In this document: piece by piece, positions 12,500 through 23,791 of the stretch | How positions within the stretch are numbered: the stretch's first letter is position 1 | Layout: every line of letters starts with the position of its first letter | Assembly (NCBI GenBank): GCA_902729315.2 | Contig: LR746274.1 | Coordinates: 6,445,037 to 6,509,036 of the forward strand | Origin: Spirodela intermedia | Lineage: Eukaryota; Streptophyta; Magnoliopsida; Alismatales; Araceae | DNA length: 64,000 bases | Reading direction: 5' to 3' | The notes under the pieces: generated by a model | What the model was told of the DNA's origin: nothing | Seen by the model: the letters and a program-made list of their open reading frames with translations, nothing else | Databases searched by the model: none | Made by a program: the position numbers and the translations under genes

Positions 12500-13560
12500 G
12501 GACAGCTCTTAGATCATATAAGATGATCTATGGCCATCAAAATATATTTGTGTCCCAAGCTAATTTTCATGATATTCTTTTTCAGATTTAGCATAAATTC
12601 ATATATTTCATATATATACCTTTATGTACTTTCAGCCAAAAAAATGGAAATTAATAAAATAAAATTTAAAAATGATATTTCTATTTTGAAAAAAAAATCC
12701 TCATTTTTATCCTATTTTGTAAGGCTCTCATTCAATAGTAAATACTTTCTATTAATACACCCTAAAATGTGATCTGGCTATGTATTTTTCAAATTAACTC
12801 TTATCCAATCTAAGAAATTTCATCTAAAATGATATCTATAATTCTTCCACTCACCCATTTCTTAATGTATTCTTTTATCTACATAATCTTCCCCTATTCT
12901 ATTTTATCTTCCCTACATATTTGTTTAATTTGTGTGGAGTGAAATATTTCAAACTTAGACTTAATTCTAATGGGTTGTGGGTTTTGAAGGATGGAAGAAT
13001 TATCTACTTTAATCTCAAATCTAATGAATTCACTAAAATTCAAATTTTCTCTTTCATAATTATCTCTATATGCATATTCATTATTTTAATTTCTCCCCAT
13101 TAGTTGCATCAACTCTCTTTCTAGTTTTTCATTTTTGAACTCATCAAATTCTTCATCTTCTCAAGAGCTATCTTCTAATTTTGGTATATGATATATATCA
13201 TCATCCTCACTATCAACATCTATGACTTTAAAATACTGATTAGATTTATCTCCTACATCTCCCAAATCAATTGGTTTTTCCTCACCTGAAATCTGTTTTT
13301 CCTCATTTCTGTCCTTACTCTCATTTACTAAAATTTGGATGATTCTTTCATGATCAACTGTTATTTCTTCATCTAAGGGCTCTTTCTCCTCATCATCTTC
13401 ACTATATTTATTCATCAATTGTCAGCAATAAATAATTTTATTCAATTATTTTGTTACTATAGTTTTAGGCTTAATATTCTCCTTTACTTCTAATAGCTCA
13501 TCTATTTTCTCTAATAATTGAGAATAAGGATCAAGTAAAATATTTTTACTCCATGTATTC
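12500..13560 (-). pseudogene. ORFx remnant of element W
   Basis: The longest intact piece (13418-13161) encodes the acidic block NKYSEDDEEKEPLDEE that is also present in the copies at 19835-20896 and 35321-34476. The rest, down to about 12500, matches those copies at the DNA level but is interrupted by many stops and small indels. No function is known. Confidence 0.7.
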
Positions 13561-13893
13561 ATTGTCCTAAAATTTTATTTCATGGGTTTTTTTCCTAAAT
13601 TTGTCAGCTAGACTCTCCTTGCTAAAATCTTATTGTTTGATAGTTTTCTAAATTTTCTATACACTATCCCTCTTCTCTCTTATTCTCAAAACCCTCTATA
13701 AATTATTTTTGTTGCAACATCATTTATTTCATTGTTTGCTGCATCATTTGGCTCATTTGCGGCATCATATCCATAAAATCAGATTAGATTTGAGAGGACT
13801 GATTTTTCTAAAATATGTGTTCCTATTTTAGACGAAATTCAAAATTTGAATTGGGTCCAAGCACTTCTGGATTTTGAATATTATTTGGGTCTC

Positions 13894-15653
13894 TAACATG
13901 ACTTAGTCATTGTGTAATAAATCACAAAAATTTCAAATTTATAAAATTAGAAAATATTAATTTTTAGATATTTAGAAGTATTTCTAAAAACACATATCAA
14001 TTATAATTCAATAAAGTTTCAAAAATAGTAGAAATTTCCCAGGTTGATCACAAGGATATAATATAGTATGGGGTAATTTTTCAGAATTTTCCTCAAAGAA
14101 TATATTTTTTTATGAATTTTAGATAAGAAATGAAATTGGAATATATTTAAAATTCACGAAAAAGGGAAATCAGGGTGCAGACATCAAGATGACGTCAACA
14201 CCCAATGAACGCAAATCAAGTGGAAATAGAGTTCCACCTGATGATTCTTATGTAAGCGATTACAGACGATTTAATTGATCAAATTAAGATTTATAAAAGC
14301 CAGAATGATCGTATTTTAATAAAGAATAGTTTGGTAAATTTAAACCACACAAATGATCACTAAATGAAGTGAAAATTATCACTAAAGTTTCAACATCACA
14401 ATGACGATGTGTCAGCGATGCACCGGAATCCTAAGCATTTGAAAAGATTTTCATGTAGTGTCCAAGGCCTCGAAGGCTCTCCTTAGACAAGGACGATGTG
14501 GGCAATCTCTAGATCTTCTTGCGAAGTACAAAGATTGATGAAATGGGTTGTCAAATTGTCTCCGACGACTATCACCCAGCGGAGTGGAAAAAAAACGACT
14601 TTGCGGCTCTTCGGCGGCTGTCACCCAACGGAGTGGAAAAATAACGACTTTGCGGCTCTTCGGTGGCTATCACTCGATAGAGAGGAGCTGGATGGAGGTA
14701 GGGCGCATGTCAAGGAGCTTCACCCTCAGGTCTGTGCAGCAAGAGGAGGCCCTTCATCACATATGATACGTTCTCAAGAGATGGCAATGTCTCCTAGCGG
14801 ATCGTCCTCTTTCCGACAACGCCTTGTTTGTCAATCAATCAGAGATCATTTACTCAATAGATTCACAATCCTTTTATTACAAATCATTCAACAATTTTTG
14901 TAATAATACTCTGCAAATCGTATTGACAAGATTTTCACCAATGATCTAACGGTTTTGGCAGCTTAATCCTTCACTAGCAATCTGCAAAAAAGTCGTGATA
15001 ATCAAATAAAAAAACAAATTTTGGCTCTAGGAAGATTCAAACCCGTGTCGGTCGTCCGCTTACATGAGAGAGATTGAAATAAGTACTCTAATGCCCTTAT
15101 CAAGTGACATCATCATGATATATCTCTATTATAACTAAGGGGTAGTTTAAGTATTAAAATCTTTGAAGCTTTTCCGGGGAAGGTGTGATGTGGGTTTAGT
15201 CTTACATCACTTGTACGCCAAAGTCTTGGGTGAATATGTAGTAATATCACATTTACAAGCAATGAGTCCCTTTCTCCCACCTATGCGACCACTCCTTGCC
15301 CCACAGCCGACTAGCCACTAGTGACGTGGAAGAGGAATGGCACACACATACCCCCATCAGTCTTAGCCACTCAAGCCCCTGCTCACGGCTCCCCCCGACT
15401 ATGCTTACGACCCGCTTATAGGCTCCCTCCTTTTTCTATATATTTTTTAATTTCTTTTTCTTCATTTATATCAAAAATAGGACTATAAAAATTATATAAA
15501 TTCGTATAAAATCACATAATTATCTAAAATTTCACATTAAATAATTGAAAACTATTTTTTACAATTAAAAAATATATAAGTCTAATTATCATGAGTTAAG
15601 ACTAAAATTGTATTCTTTATTAATTATTAACTCATGATAATGAAGACTTATCA
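13894..15653 (-). mobile_element. Solo LTR S1 nested in element W
   Basis: A full reverse-complemented LTR, from the GACTTAGTC end to the ATGAAGACTTATCA end, lies between two halves of gag sequence. The left half stops at TTTGGGTCTC and the right half resumes at AAAAATTATTCCCCC; these are continuous at about 35680-35700 in element Y. The flanking pentamers are GTCTC (13889-13893) and ATCTC (15654-15658), a 4/5 target-site duplication. No internal region is present, so it is a solo LTR. The terminal dinucleotide at 13894 has mutated from TG to TA. Confidence 0.85.
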
Positions 15654-15665
15654 ATCTCTCTACAA

Positions 15666-16559
15666 AAAATTATTCCCCCAATTAGGATTATAAGAATTAG
15701 AAAAAGGCTCCCTATTTTTAATAAAACTATGGGGTACTTGCACTTACTCTTACCTAGGCTGAAATGATTGATCTAAATTATAACTTTGAAATTCAAAATG
15801 ATCATTTTCATCAAATATAGGACATGTATTATATGTATTAAACTGAGGGTTAGGAGGCTTTCTAATATTATCAATAAATAAATCAAGTCTTTTTAATATT
15901 TTATTAATTTGATTAACTTCATTTCTTAAATTAAAATCATTTTGATGATGTGATTTATAAATTACTCTCTTCTTATCCCTACCATATAACTCAAAAGAGA
16001 CTTGATCTCTAGAATTTTCACTTAAATTCTAATAAAGGTTGTAAATTTCATCAAAGGTTTTCTCTATAAAAGCTCCTCCGCATATAGAATAAATCATATT
16101 TCTATGTTGTTCTAATAATCCATTATAAAAAAATCTATTGAACTACCACTTGGGTATATCATGATCAGGACACTTTCTAAGTAAATTTTAAAAATTTTCA
16201 CATGTCTCATGTAAAGTTTCTCCTAGCCTTTGAGAAAAACTCTAAATATATTTTCTCATATTTTGAGTTTTTCTTAAGGGATAAAATTTTCAAAGAAATG
16301 CCTATTCTATGTCTTTCTAACTAGTTAATTCTTTATCTAATGCGGATAGCCAATAACTAGCCTTGTCCCAAAGTGTATAACGAAATAATTTCATCTTAAT
16401 ACTTTTTGGTGTAACTTGAGGGAGATTAAGTAAATACAGATCATATGAAAAAAAATTCAATGTTGAAGAGGTTCCACTAAATGTAATCTATGAAAATTAG
16501 GGCACATTTAGAAATTTTCTGTATTTATTTCGTATTTAACAGTGGGTGCTAATGGGCTC
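15666..16559 (-). pseudogene. gag remnant of element W (central and C-terminal part)
   Basis: Reverse-strand sequence matches the gag of elements X and Y over the capsid-like domain (the LRDKASHWL, IWNFSQRPGETLHET and FYDGLLEQHRNMV regions), but with stops and frameshifts. It ends at 16559 inside the segment that reads VPLAP in the intact copies, exactly where the LTR of element X begins. Confidence 0.8.
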
Positions 16560-18186
16560 TGATAAGTCTTCATTATCATGAGTTAATAATTAGTAAATAA
16601 TATAGTTTTAGCCTTAACTCATGATAAATAAACTTATATTTGTGTTAAAGTGTGAAAAGTGGTTTTCAATTGATTAACGTGAATTTTTGGGTAATTATGT
16701 GATTTTATATGAGTTTTACAGTCTTACTTTTGAGATAAATGAAGAACAAGAAATAAAAATAAAAATATTACAAAATGGGGGGACCCGCCGGCTAGCCGGG
16801 CCCGCAAGCGGGTCGGAAGCGCAGTCGGGGAGTAGCCGCGAGCAGGGGCTCGAGCGGCTTGAACCGATGGGGGCACGTGTGCGCCACTCCCCTTCCACGT
16901 CACCGGTGGCCAGTCGGCTGTGGGCCAAGGAGTGGTCGTACATGCGTGAGAAAGGGACTTTACTTAGAAATATAACATTACTATATATTCGCCCGAAAAT
17001 TCGGCGCACAACCAATGTGGGACTAAACCCGTCACCTTCCTCAGAAGAGGCGGGGGCAACCGGCACGGGTTCGAATCCTCCCAGAGCCAAAACTCATATT
17101 TTTATCTGATTATCGCGACTTTCCTGTAGATCGCCAGTGAAGGATTAAGCAACCAGAATCGTTGGATCATCGGCGAAAATCTCGTCAACATGATTCACGG
17201 AGCATTATTACTCAAATTGCTGAAGGATTCGCGATAAAAGGATCGTGAATCCATCGAGTAAATCATCTCCGATTGATCGACGAACAAGCCGTCATCGGGA
17301 AGAGGACGATCCGTCGGGAGACGAGTCACCACCTCCTGAGAACGTACCAGATGCGATGAAGAGCCTCTTCTTGCTGCGCGGACCTAAGGATGAAGCTCCC
17401 TGACACGCGCCCCACCTCCATCCAGCTCCCTCTCTGTCAGGTGACAGCCGCCAGAGAGCCGCAAAGTTACCGTTTTTCTACTCTGCCGGGTGACAGTCGT
17501 CGGAGACGAGTCAACGACCCATTTTATTGATCTCTAGACTTCGCAAGGAGATCTAGAGATTGCCCACGTCGTCTTTGTCCAAGGAGAGCCTTCGAGGCCG
17601 TGGACACTACACGACGATCCTCCCGAACGATCAGGATTCCGATGCATCGTCGACGCATCGCCATCGCGACGCCAGAATTTTGTTTTCCTGCTTTCAACTT
17701 ACTTTACGCTTCATTTAGTGATAATTTGTGTGATTTTAATTTACCAAAATATACTTCGTTCACTTACGATTCTTCCGGCTTTTACAGATCATAATTTGAT
17801 CAATTAAATCATCTGTAATCACTTACGTAAGAATCGTCGGGCGGAACTCTATTTCCGCCCGATTCGCGTTCGCCGGGCGCTGACGTCATCCTGACGTCCG
17901 CACCCTTATTTCCTTTTTTTGTGAATTTTAAATATATTTCCTTTTTATTTCTTAGTATAAAATTCATATAAAATAGTATTCTTTGAGAAAAATTCTGAAT
18001 AATTACCAGATATTATATTACATCCCTGTGATCAACCTGGAAAATTACCGCTATTTTTGGAAGTTTTATTGAATTATAATTGATATATTTGTTCAGAAAT
18101 ACTTCTAAATATCTGAAAAATCATATTTTCTAGTTTTATAAATTTTAGATTTGCGTGATTTAATATACAACGACTAAGTCATGTCA
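16560..18186 (+). repeat. LTR type A (5' LTR of left element)
   Basis: Starts TGATAAGTC and ends GTCATGTCA; 1,627 bp. Near-identical to the reverse-complemented LTR at 31072-32697 (1,626 bp). It contains a stem-loop at its 5' end, a TATA-like CTATATATTCGCC (about 16980), an adjacent CGAAAATTCG palindrome, a TGTGGGACTAAAC motif and a GGTTCGAATCC box. Its 5' flank is GGCTC (16555-16559). Confidence 0.9.
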
Positions 18187-18191
18187 AATTT

Positions 18192-18208
18192 TGGTGCCGT
18201 TGCCGGGG
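18192..18208 (+). promoter_or_regulatory. Primer-binding site, tRNA-Asp type
   Basis: TGGTGCCGTTGCCGGGG lies five bases after the LTR end and is complementary to the 3' end of plant tRNA-Asp (ending CCCCGGCAACGGCGCCA) with one mismatch. This primer is typical of Athila-type elements. Confidence 0.88.
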
Positions 18209-18391
18209 GATGTATTGCATAATATTTAGTATTCTTCTGTTTTTCTCTTAGAGTACACAAAAAAATTTAACTCTTGTTTTGTTTTCTTTGTGCCAAATTT
18301 TTGTTAAGAAAAAGAGAACGAAAAGAAGCAAGGCAAGGATTGGAGCATATTGAAGGAGCGTAACAATTACTAAACTTTTCCCTCGAATTTA

Positions 18392-19730
18392 TTGTTTTTT
18401 TTTATGCATGGTAGTAGATCCTTGCATCCAAGGCTAGAAAATCCCTTCATTATTTCATTCAAGACTAAAAATCCGAAAGAAAAGTTAATTTTGATGGATC
18501 CTGAAGGAAGTACAGGTCAAACTAACAACAATCCTATGGCCATGAAAAATCATTATATCCTTGATTCATTTCAAAGAGCATCAAATATTAGAGTCCCATT
18601 AGCACCCACTGTTAAATTCGAAATAAATCTAAGAATTTTTCAAATGCTCCCTAATTTTCATGGATTGCCTTTAGAGGAACCTCATCAGTACTCAGAAAAA
18701 TTTCATATGGTCTGTGATTTAGTTAATCTCCCTCAAGTTACACCAGAAATTATTAAGATAAAATTATTTCCTCATACACTTAGGGACAAAGCTAGTCATT
18801 GGCTATCCACATTAGATAGAGAATTAACTAGCTGGAAAGATATAGAACAGGCCTTTCTTTGAAAATTGTATCCCTTAGAAAAAACCCAAAATATGAGAAA
18901 ACATATATGGAATTTTTCTCAAAGACCAGGAGAAACTTTACATGAGACATTGGAAACATTCAAAGATTTACTTAGAAAGTGTCATCATCATGCTATACCC
19001 AAGTGGCAGTTCAATAGAATTTTTTATGATGGATTATTAGAACAACATAGAAATATGGTTGATTCTATATGTGGAGGAGCTTTTATGGAGAAAACCCTTG
19101 ATGAGATTTATAGTCTTTATGAGAATTTAAGTGAAAATTCTAGAGATCAAGCCCTTTTTGAATTATATGACAGGGATAAGAAGAGAGGAATTTATGAATT
19201 GCATCATGATGATGATTCTAAACTTAGAAAGGAGGTTAATCAGATTAATCAAAGATTAGAAAACTTGATTTACTTATTGACAATATTAGAAAGCCTCTTA
19301 ACCCTCAATTTAATTCAAATAGTACATGTCCTATGTATGGTGAAAATGATTATTCTGAATTTCAATGTTATAATTTAGATTAATCATTTCACCCTATGCA
19401 AGAACAAGTGCAAGTAGCTCACGGTTTTAATAGAAATAGGGAACCTTTTTCAAATTCTTATAATCCTAATTTGAGGAATAATTTTTCGTGGAAAAATCTA
19501 AATAATATTCAAAATCTAGAAGCACTTAGATCCAATTCAAATTTTGAATTTTGTCCAAAATAAGAACACAGATTTAAGAAAAATCAGTCCTTTCAAATCC
19601 AACCTGATGCTATGGAAATGATGCAGCAAATGAGCCAAATGATGCAACAAACTATGAATCAAATGATGCTGCACCAGAAACAAATTATAGAGGCTCTTGG
19701 GGATAAGAGAAGAAAGACAGCTACCTAGTC
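18392..19730 (+). pseudogene. gag pseudogene of left element
   Basis: Encodes an Athila-type gag: a FHGLPLEEP..LRDKASHWL capsid-like core (retrotransposon gag domain), FKDLLRKC, FYDGLLEQH, then a YSN..YNPN..NNFSW tail and a Met/Gln-rich stretch (MMQQMSQMMQQ). An in-frame TGA at 18860-18862 replaces the CGA found in the right copy. A frameshift near 19270-19290 and further stops disable the rest. The zinc-knuckle region keeps only part of its Cys/His pattern, because Tyr replaces the second Cys. The start is uncertain; the first Met at 18392 or the one at about 18404 are candidates. Confidence 0.85.
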
Positions 19731-19834
19731 AGCCCATAGAAAATTCAGGAAATTGTCTAATAGTAGGATTTCAGCAAGAAGAGTCTAGCTGGATAAATTT
19801 AGAAAAAAACCCATGAAACGAAAATATTAGGACA

Positions 19835-20896
19835 GTGAATACATTGAGTGAGAATATTTTACCTAATCCTTATTTCCAATTATTAGAAGAATTTGATGAG
19901 CCATTAGAAGTAAATGAGAATATTAAGGCTGAAAATATAGTAGCAGAAAATTTAAATAAAATTATTTATTGCTCACAATTGATGAATCAATATAGTGAGG
20001 ATGATGAGGAGAAAGAGCCCTTAGATGAAGAAACAGCAACTGATCATGGAAAAATCATCCAAATTTTAGTAGAAGGGATTAAGGACAGAAATGAAGAAAA
20101 GCATATTTCAAGTGAGGAAAAATTAGTTGATTTGGGAGATGTAGGAGACGAAATTAATAAATCTAATCATAATTTTGTAGCCATGGATGTTGATAGTGAG
20201 AATGATGATGTATATCATATACCAAAATTAAAAGATAGCTCTTGGGAAGATGAAGAATTTGATGAGTTGAGAAATGAAAAGCTAGAAAAAGAGTTGATTC
20301 AACTAGTGGGGAGAAACGAAAATAATGAATATGAATATAGAGATAATTTTTGAGGAGAAAATTTGAATTTTACTGAATTCATTAGATCTGAGATTAAAGA
20401 AGACAATCCTTCCATCCTTCAAAACCTACAGCCCATTAGAATTACTTCTAAGCTTGAAATATTTCACTCCTCACAAATTGAACAAATATGTATGGAAGAT
20501 AAAATGGAGAAGGGGAAGATTATGCAGATAAAAGAAGACATTAAGAAATGGGTGAGTGGAAAAATTAGAGATATCAATTTAGATGAAAAACAATTAGATT
20601 GGGTAAGAGCTAATTCGAAAATTATATGGCCTGATCACATTTTATGGTCTATTAATAGAAACTATTTATTAATGAATGAAAGCCTTACAAAACAAGATAG
20701 AAATGAGGAAAGATTCTTTTCAAAATGGAAATATTATTTTTGGGAAAATTTTGTTAATTTCTATTTTGTTTTGGCTGAAAGTATGTCAAGGTATATATAT
20801 GAAGTATATGAATTTATGCTAAATCTGAAAAAGAATATCATGAAACTTACCTTGGGATACAAATATATTTTGATGGCCATAGATCATCTTATATGA
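19835..20896 (+). pseudogene. ORFx of left element (acidic, uncharacterised)
   Basis: A 353-residue frame broken only by one TGA at 20351-20353, which is CGA in the right copy. The N-terminal half is very acidic (YSEDDEEKEPLDEE; DVDSENDDVYHIPKLKD). The C-terminal half is basic/aromatic (KKWVSGKIRDINLDEKQLDW; FSKWKYYFWENFVNFYFV). I see no zinc finger, DTG protease motif, DD reverse-transcriptase motif or integrase motif. It stands between gag and the post-pol tail, i.e. in the place of pol. I do not recognise the protein family. Confidence 0.8.
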
Positions 20897-21919
20897 TCTA
20901 AGAGTTGTCCAACTGAAGACATTAAATTCGACACTGCATGGGAGGCAACCCATGGTTTTTATTTCATTTTGTTTGATTTTTTTAAGCTCTGTTTTTCTTA
21001 GAATTTTGCAGTACTTGTTTCTGTAATTGTTTTTTCGAAAAAGTGCAGGAGGAGGAGTGAAAGATGAAGTGGAAAATTAAAAATGAGGTTGAGGTGATGT
21101 CTTTCTGAGCTTTATCATTTATGAAAATATTTTTAATGCTTAACTTTGCACATATGCATGCTTCACTTGAAAATTATATTTTCTGCATATTCTATTTCGA
21201 TTTTTCTGTGTCATTGAGGACAATGTCATTTTTAAGTTGGGGGGTGAAGTATTCATTATTAATTTATGCTGTAGGACGATTAAGAACATGTGTTTGCATT
21301 TTATTCAACTTAGAACAGCAACTAAAAAAATAAAAAAAGATTGCCGAATTCGGAAAAACTGCAACATCTATTTTCTGGTTTTCTGTCAGGAACAACAGAC
21401 TGTCAAAAATAGCAGACGAAAAAACAACCCGAAATTTGAAATTATAGAGACCCTTTTCTCACATTTCAATCCCCTAGACATATATTACTGAAATTCGAAA
21501 TTACAACTATAAAGAAGATAGTTTTGATTTATTTTTTGACAAATTTATTGCTGCTAAAATAGAACTGAAAACAGAAAACAGAACTGTCAGAACTATCTAA
21601 TTTACAAATTTCTTATATCATATTTCATGCATGAAAAATTAAATCAATTAGATTGATTGATACCAAAAGATACTAGGAAGATTATTATTGAGTCAAAAGA
21701 ATGATCTGGTAGCATGAAATGTTGGAATACTCCTTGGATACATGATAGATAACACAGATTTGATTTTACAGATTTTCACTTCATGATCTTGATGGATAAT
21801 ATTTACTTGATATGAAAATTTGATTGATCATTTAAGTTTAATGGAGATTTTTGCACCCTGATCTATAGGACTTGTGAGGAGAAATCACTTATTTCGAAAA
21901 AAAAAAAGGGAGCAATGTG

Positions 21920-22105
21920 AAAAATCTAGAAACGAAGAGTACACATGGAGGGTGTGAGACATCATTCTCATTGTCAAAAATCGTGTATAGAAAAACACTT
22001 GCTGCAAAATAAGTGGATAAAGTGAAAGCCTTGAAAATGAAGAGTACACATGGAGGGTGTGAGACATCATTCTTATTGTCGAAATTTATCTACAGGAAAA
22101 GCTAC
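21920..22105 (+). repeat. 105-bp direct duplication in the 3' untranslated part of the left element
   Basis: GAAGAGTACACATGGAGGGT recurs at 21934 and 22039 together with GTGTGAGACATCATTCT. The same paired arrangement is found in W (about 11340-11500), the right element (about 33125-33275) and Z (about 42425-42600), so it predates the divergence of the four elements. Confidence 0.9.
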
Positions 22106-22490
22106 TTATCTACTATATATAAAGAAAGAAGAAATATAGTGCAAACTTCAAAAATCAAGCCATAGAAAAAGGGAAATGTAGGATCAATATTATTCTTTGA
22201 TGAGTATTGATAATTGGAACATCTTGTAAATACATCTATGAGTGAAGAAGTGATAAAGATGTGAATAGAAGAAGTGAAGTCTAGATTGTTATTCCAAGGA
22301 GTGTTTAAACATTTAAGTGCTTGACATCATTCTTAAATACTTGATATAAGAATCCAAAGTGTCTAAAGGTGCATCATTTCTAATTGTATTTTTTTTCTTT
22401 CTGTATTGAAATATGATGTTTGAGATTTGTAAATTTTTATTTTCGTAATTCCATTGCTAAGGGACTACCAATGATTTAAGTTGGAGGGTG

Positions 22491-23785
22491 TGATAAGTCT
22501 TCATTATCATGAGTTAATAATTAGTAAATAATATAGTTTTAGCCTTAACTCGTGATAAATAGACTTATATTTGTGTTAAAGTGTGAAAAGTGGTTTTCAG
22601 TTGATTAATGTGATTTTTTGGGTAATTATGTGATTTTATACGAATTTATATGATTTTTACAGTCTTACTTTTGATATAAATGAAGAAAAAAAAAATAAAA
22701 AAAATATTGCAAAATGTGGGGGGACCCGCCGGCCAGTCGGGCCCGCAAGCGGGTCGGAAGCGCAGTCGGGAGTAGCCGTGAGCAGGGGCTCGAGCGGCTT
22801 AGCTTGGACCGATAGGGGCACGTGTACGCCACTCCCCTTCCACGTCACCGGTGGCCAGCTAGCTGTGAGGCAAGGAGTGGTCGTACACGCGAGAGAAGGG
22901 ACTTTGCCTGAAAAGCTAACATTACTATATATTCGCCTGAAAAATCGGCGCACAACCGATGTGGGACTAAACCTGCGTCACACCTTCCTCAGAAGGGGGG
23001 GCGGACAACCGGCGCGGGTTCGAATCCTCCCAGAGTCAAAATTCATATATTTTTATCTAATTATCGCGACTTTCCTGCAGATCGCCAGTGAAGGATTAAG
23101 CAACCAGAATCGCTGGATCATCGGCAAAAATCTCGTCAACGCGATTCGCGGAGCATTGCTACTAAATATGCTGAACGATTCACGATAAAAGGATCGCGAA
23201 TCCATCGAGTGAATCATCTCCGATTGATTGACGAACAAGCCGTTGTCGGGAAGAGGACGATCCGCCGGGAGACGAGTCGCCACCTCCTGAGAGCGTACCA
23301 GATGCGATGAAGAGCCTCCTCTTGCTGCGCGGACCTGAGGATGAAGCTCCCTGACACGCGCCCCACCTCCATCCAGCTCCTCTCCGTCGGGTGACAGCCG
23401 CCGGAGAGCCGCAAAGTCACCGTTTTTCTGCTCCGCCGGGTGACAGCCGCCGGAGACGATTCGACGACCCACTTCATTGATCTCTAGACTTCACGAGAAG
23501 ATCTAGAGATTGCCCACGTCGTCTTTTTCCAAGGAGAGCCTTCGAGGCCGTGGACACTTCACGACGATCCTCCTGAATGCTCAGGATTCTGGTGCATCGC
23601 CGACGCATTGCCGTCGCGACGCCGGAACTCTGTTTTCCTGCTTTCAATTTACTTTACACTTCATTTAGTGATAATTTTTGTGTTTTTAATTTACCAAGTA
23701 TACTTTGTTCTATTACGATTCTTCTGGCTTTTACAGATCTTAATTTGATCAATTAAATCATCTGTAATCGCTTACGTAAGAATCG
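22491..23785 (+). repeat. LTR type B (3' LTR of left element, truncated)
   Basis: Begins TGATAAGTC right after the purine tract TTGGAGGGTG (22481-22490). It matches the reverse complement of 37923-36860, including the diagnostic CTTAGCTTGGACCGATAGGG segment. It stops at AAGAATCG, about 340 bp short of a full LTR end, and is followed by AGGGTG and another LTR start. Confidence 0.85.
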
Positions 23786-23791
23786 AGGGTG

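Larger units (their letters stand above)
11221..16559 (-). mobile_element. Element W, 3' portion (Athila-type LTR element, minus strand)
   Basis: The internal region reads right to left: gag remnant (16559-15666), a solo LTR insertion (13894-15653), gag tail and ORFx remnant (about 13890-12500), then 3' untranslated sequence with the family's 105-bp duplication (about 11340-11500). It ends abruptly at about 11221 without a polypurine tract or 3' LTR. Its gag breaks at 16559, where element X begins. The missing gag start, primer-binding site and 5' LTR lie at 29260-31071 in the opposite orientation, moved by the inversion described in the findings. Confidence 0.8.
16560..23785 (+). mobile_element. 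Left Athila-type element (X 5' part fused to Y 3' part)
   Basis: Order: 5' LTR (16560-18186, type A), primer-binding site (18192-18208), gag pseudogene, ORFx, tail, polypurine tract (about 22480-22490) and 3' LTR (22491-23785, type B, truncated). There is no protease, reverse transcriptase, RNase H or integrase, so it is non-autonomous. The tail contains the TCATTGAGGACAATG..TAAGTTGGGGGG motif (about 21212-21243), a familiar mark of plant Athila elements. The two LTRs are of different subtypes: type B has an extra CTTAGCTTGG segment that type A lacks. This shows the element is a recombinant. Confidence 0.88.

Noticed and set aside
17060-17095. Possible tRNA gene at the GGTTCGAATCC motif
   Set aside because: No A box, anticodon arm or acceptor stem can be paired around it; only the T-loop-like B box is present.
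16687-17109. Open frames of about 120-140 codons on both strands in the LTRs (also 22657-23188, 23053-23472, 24089-24732, 32148-32570)
   Set aside because: They lie wholly in LTR sequence, recur only because LTRs recur, and differ by frameshifts between copies. They are not supported as genes.
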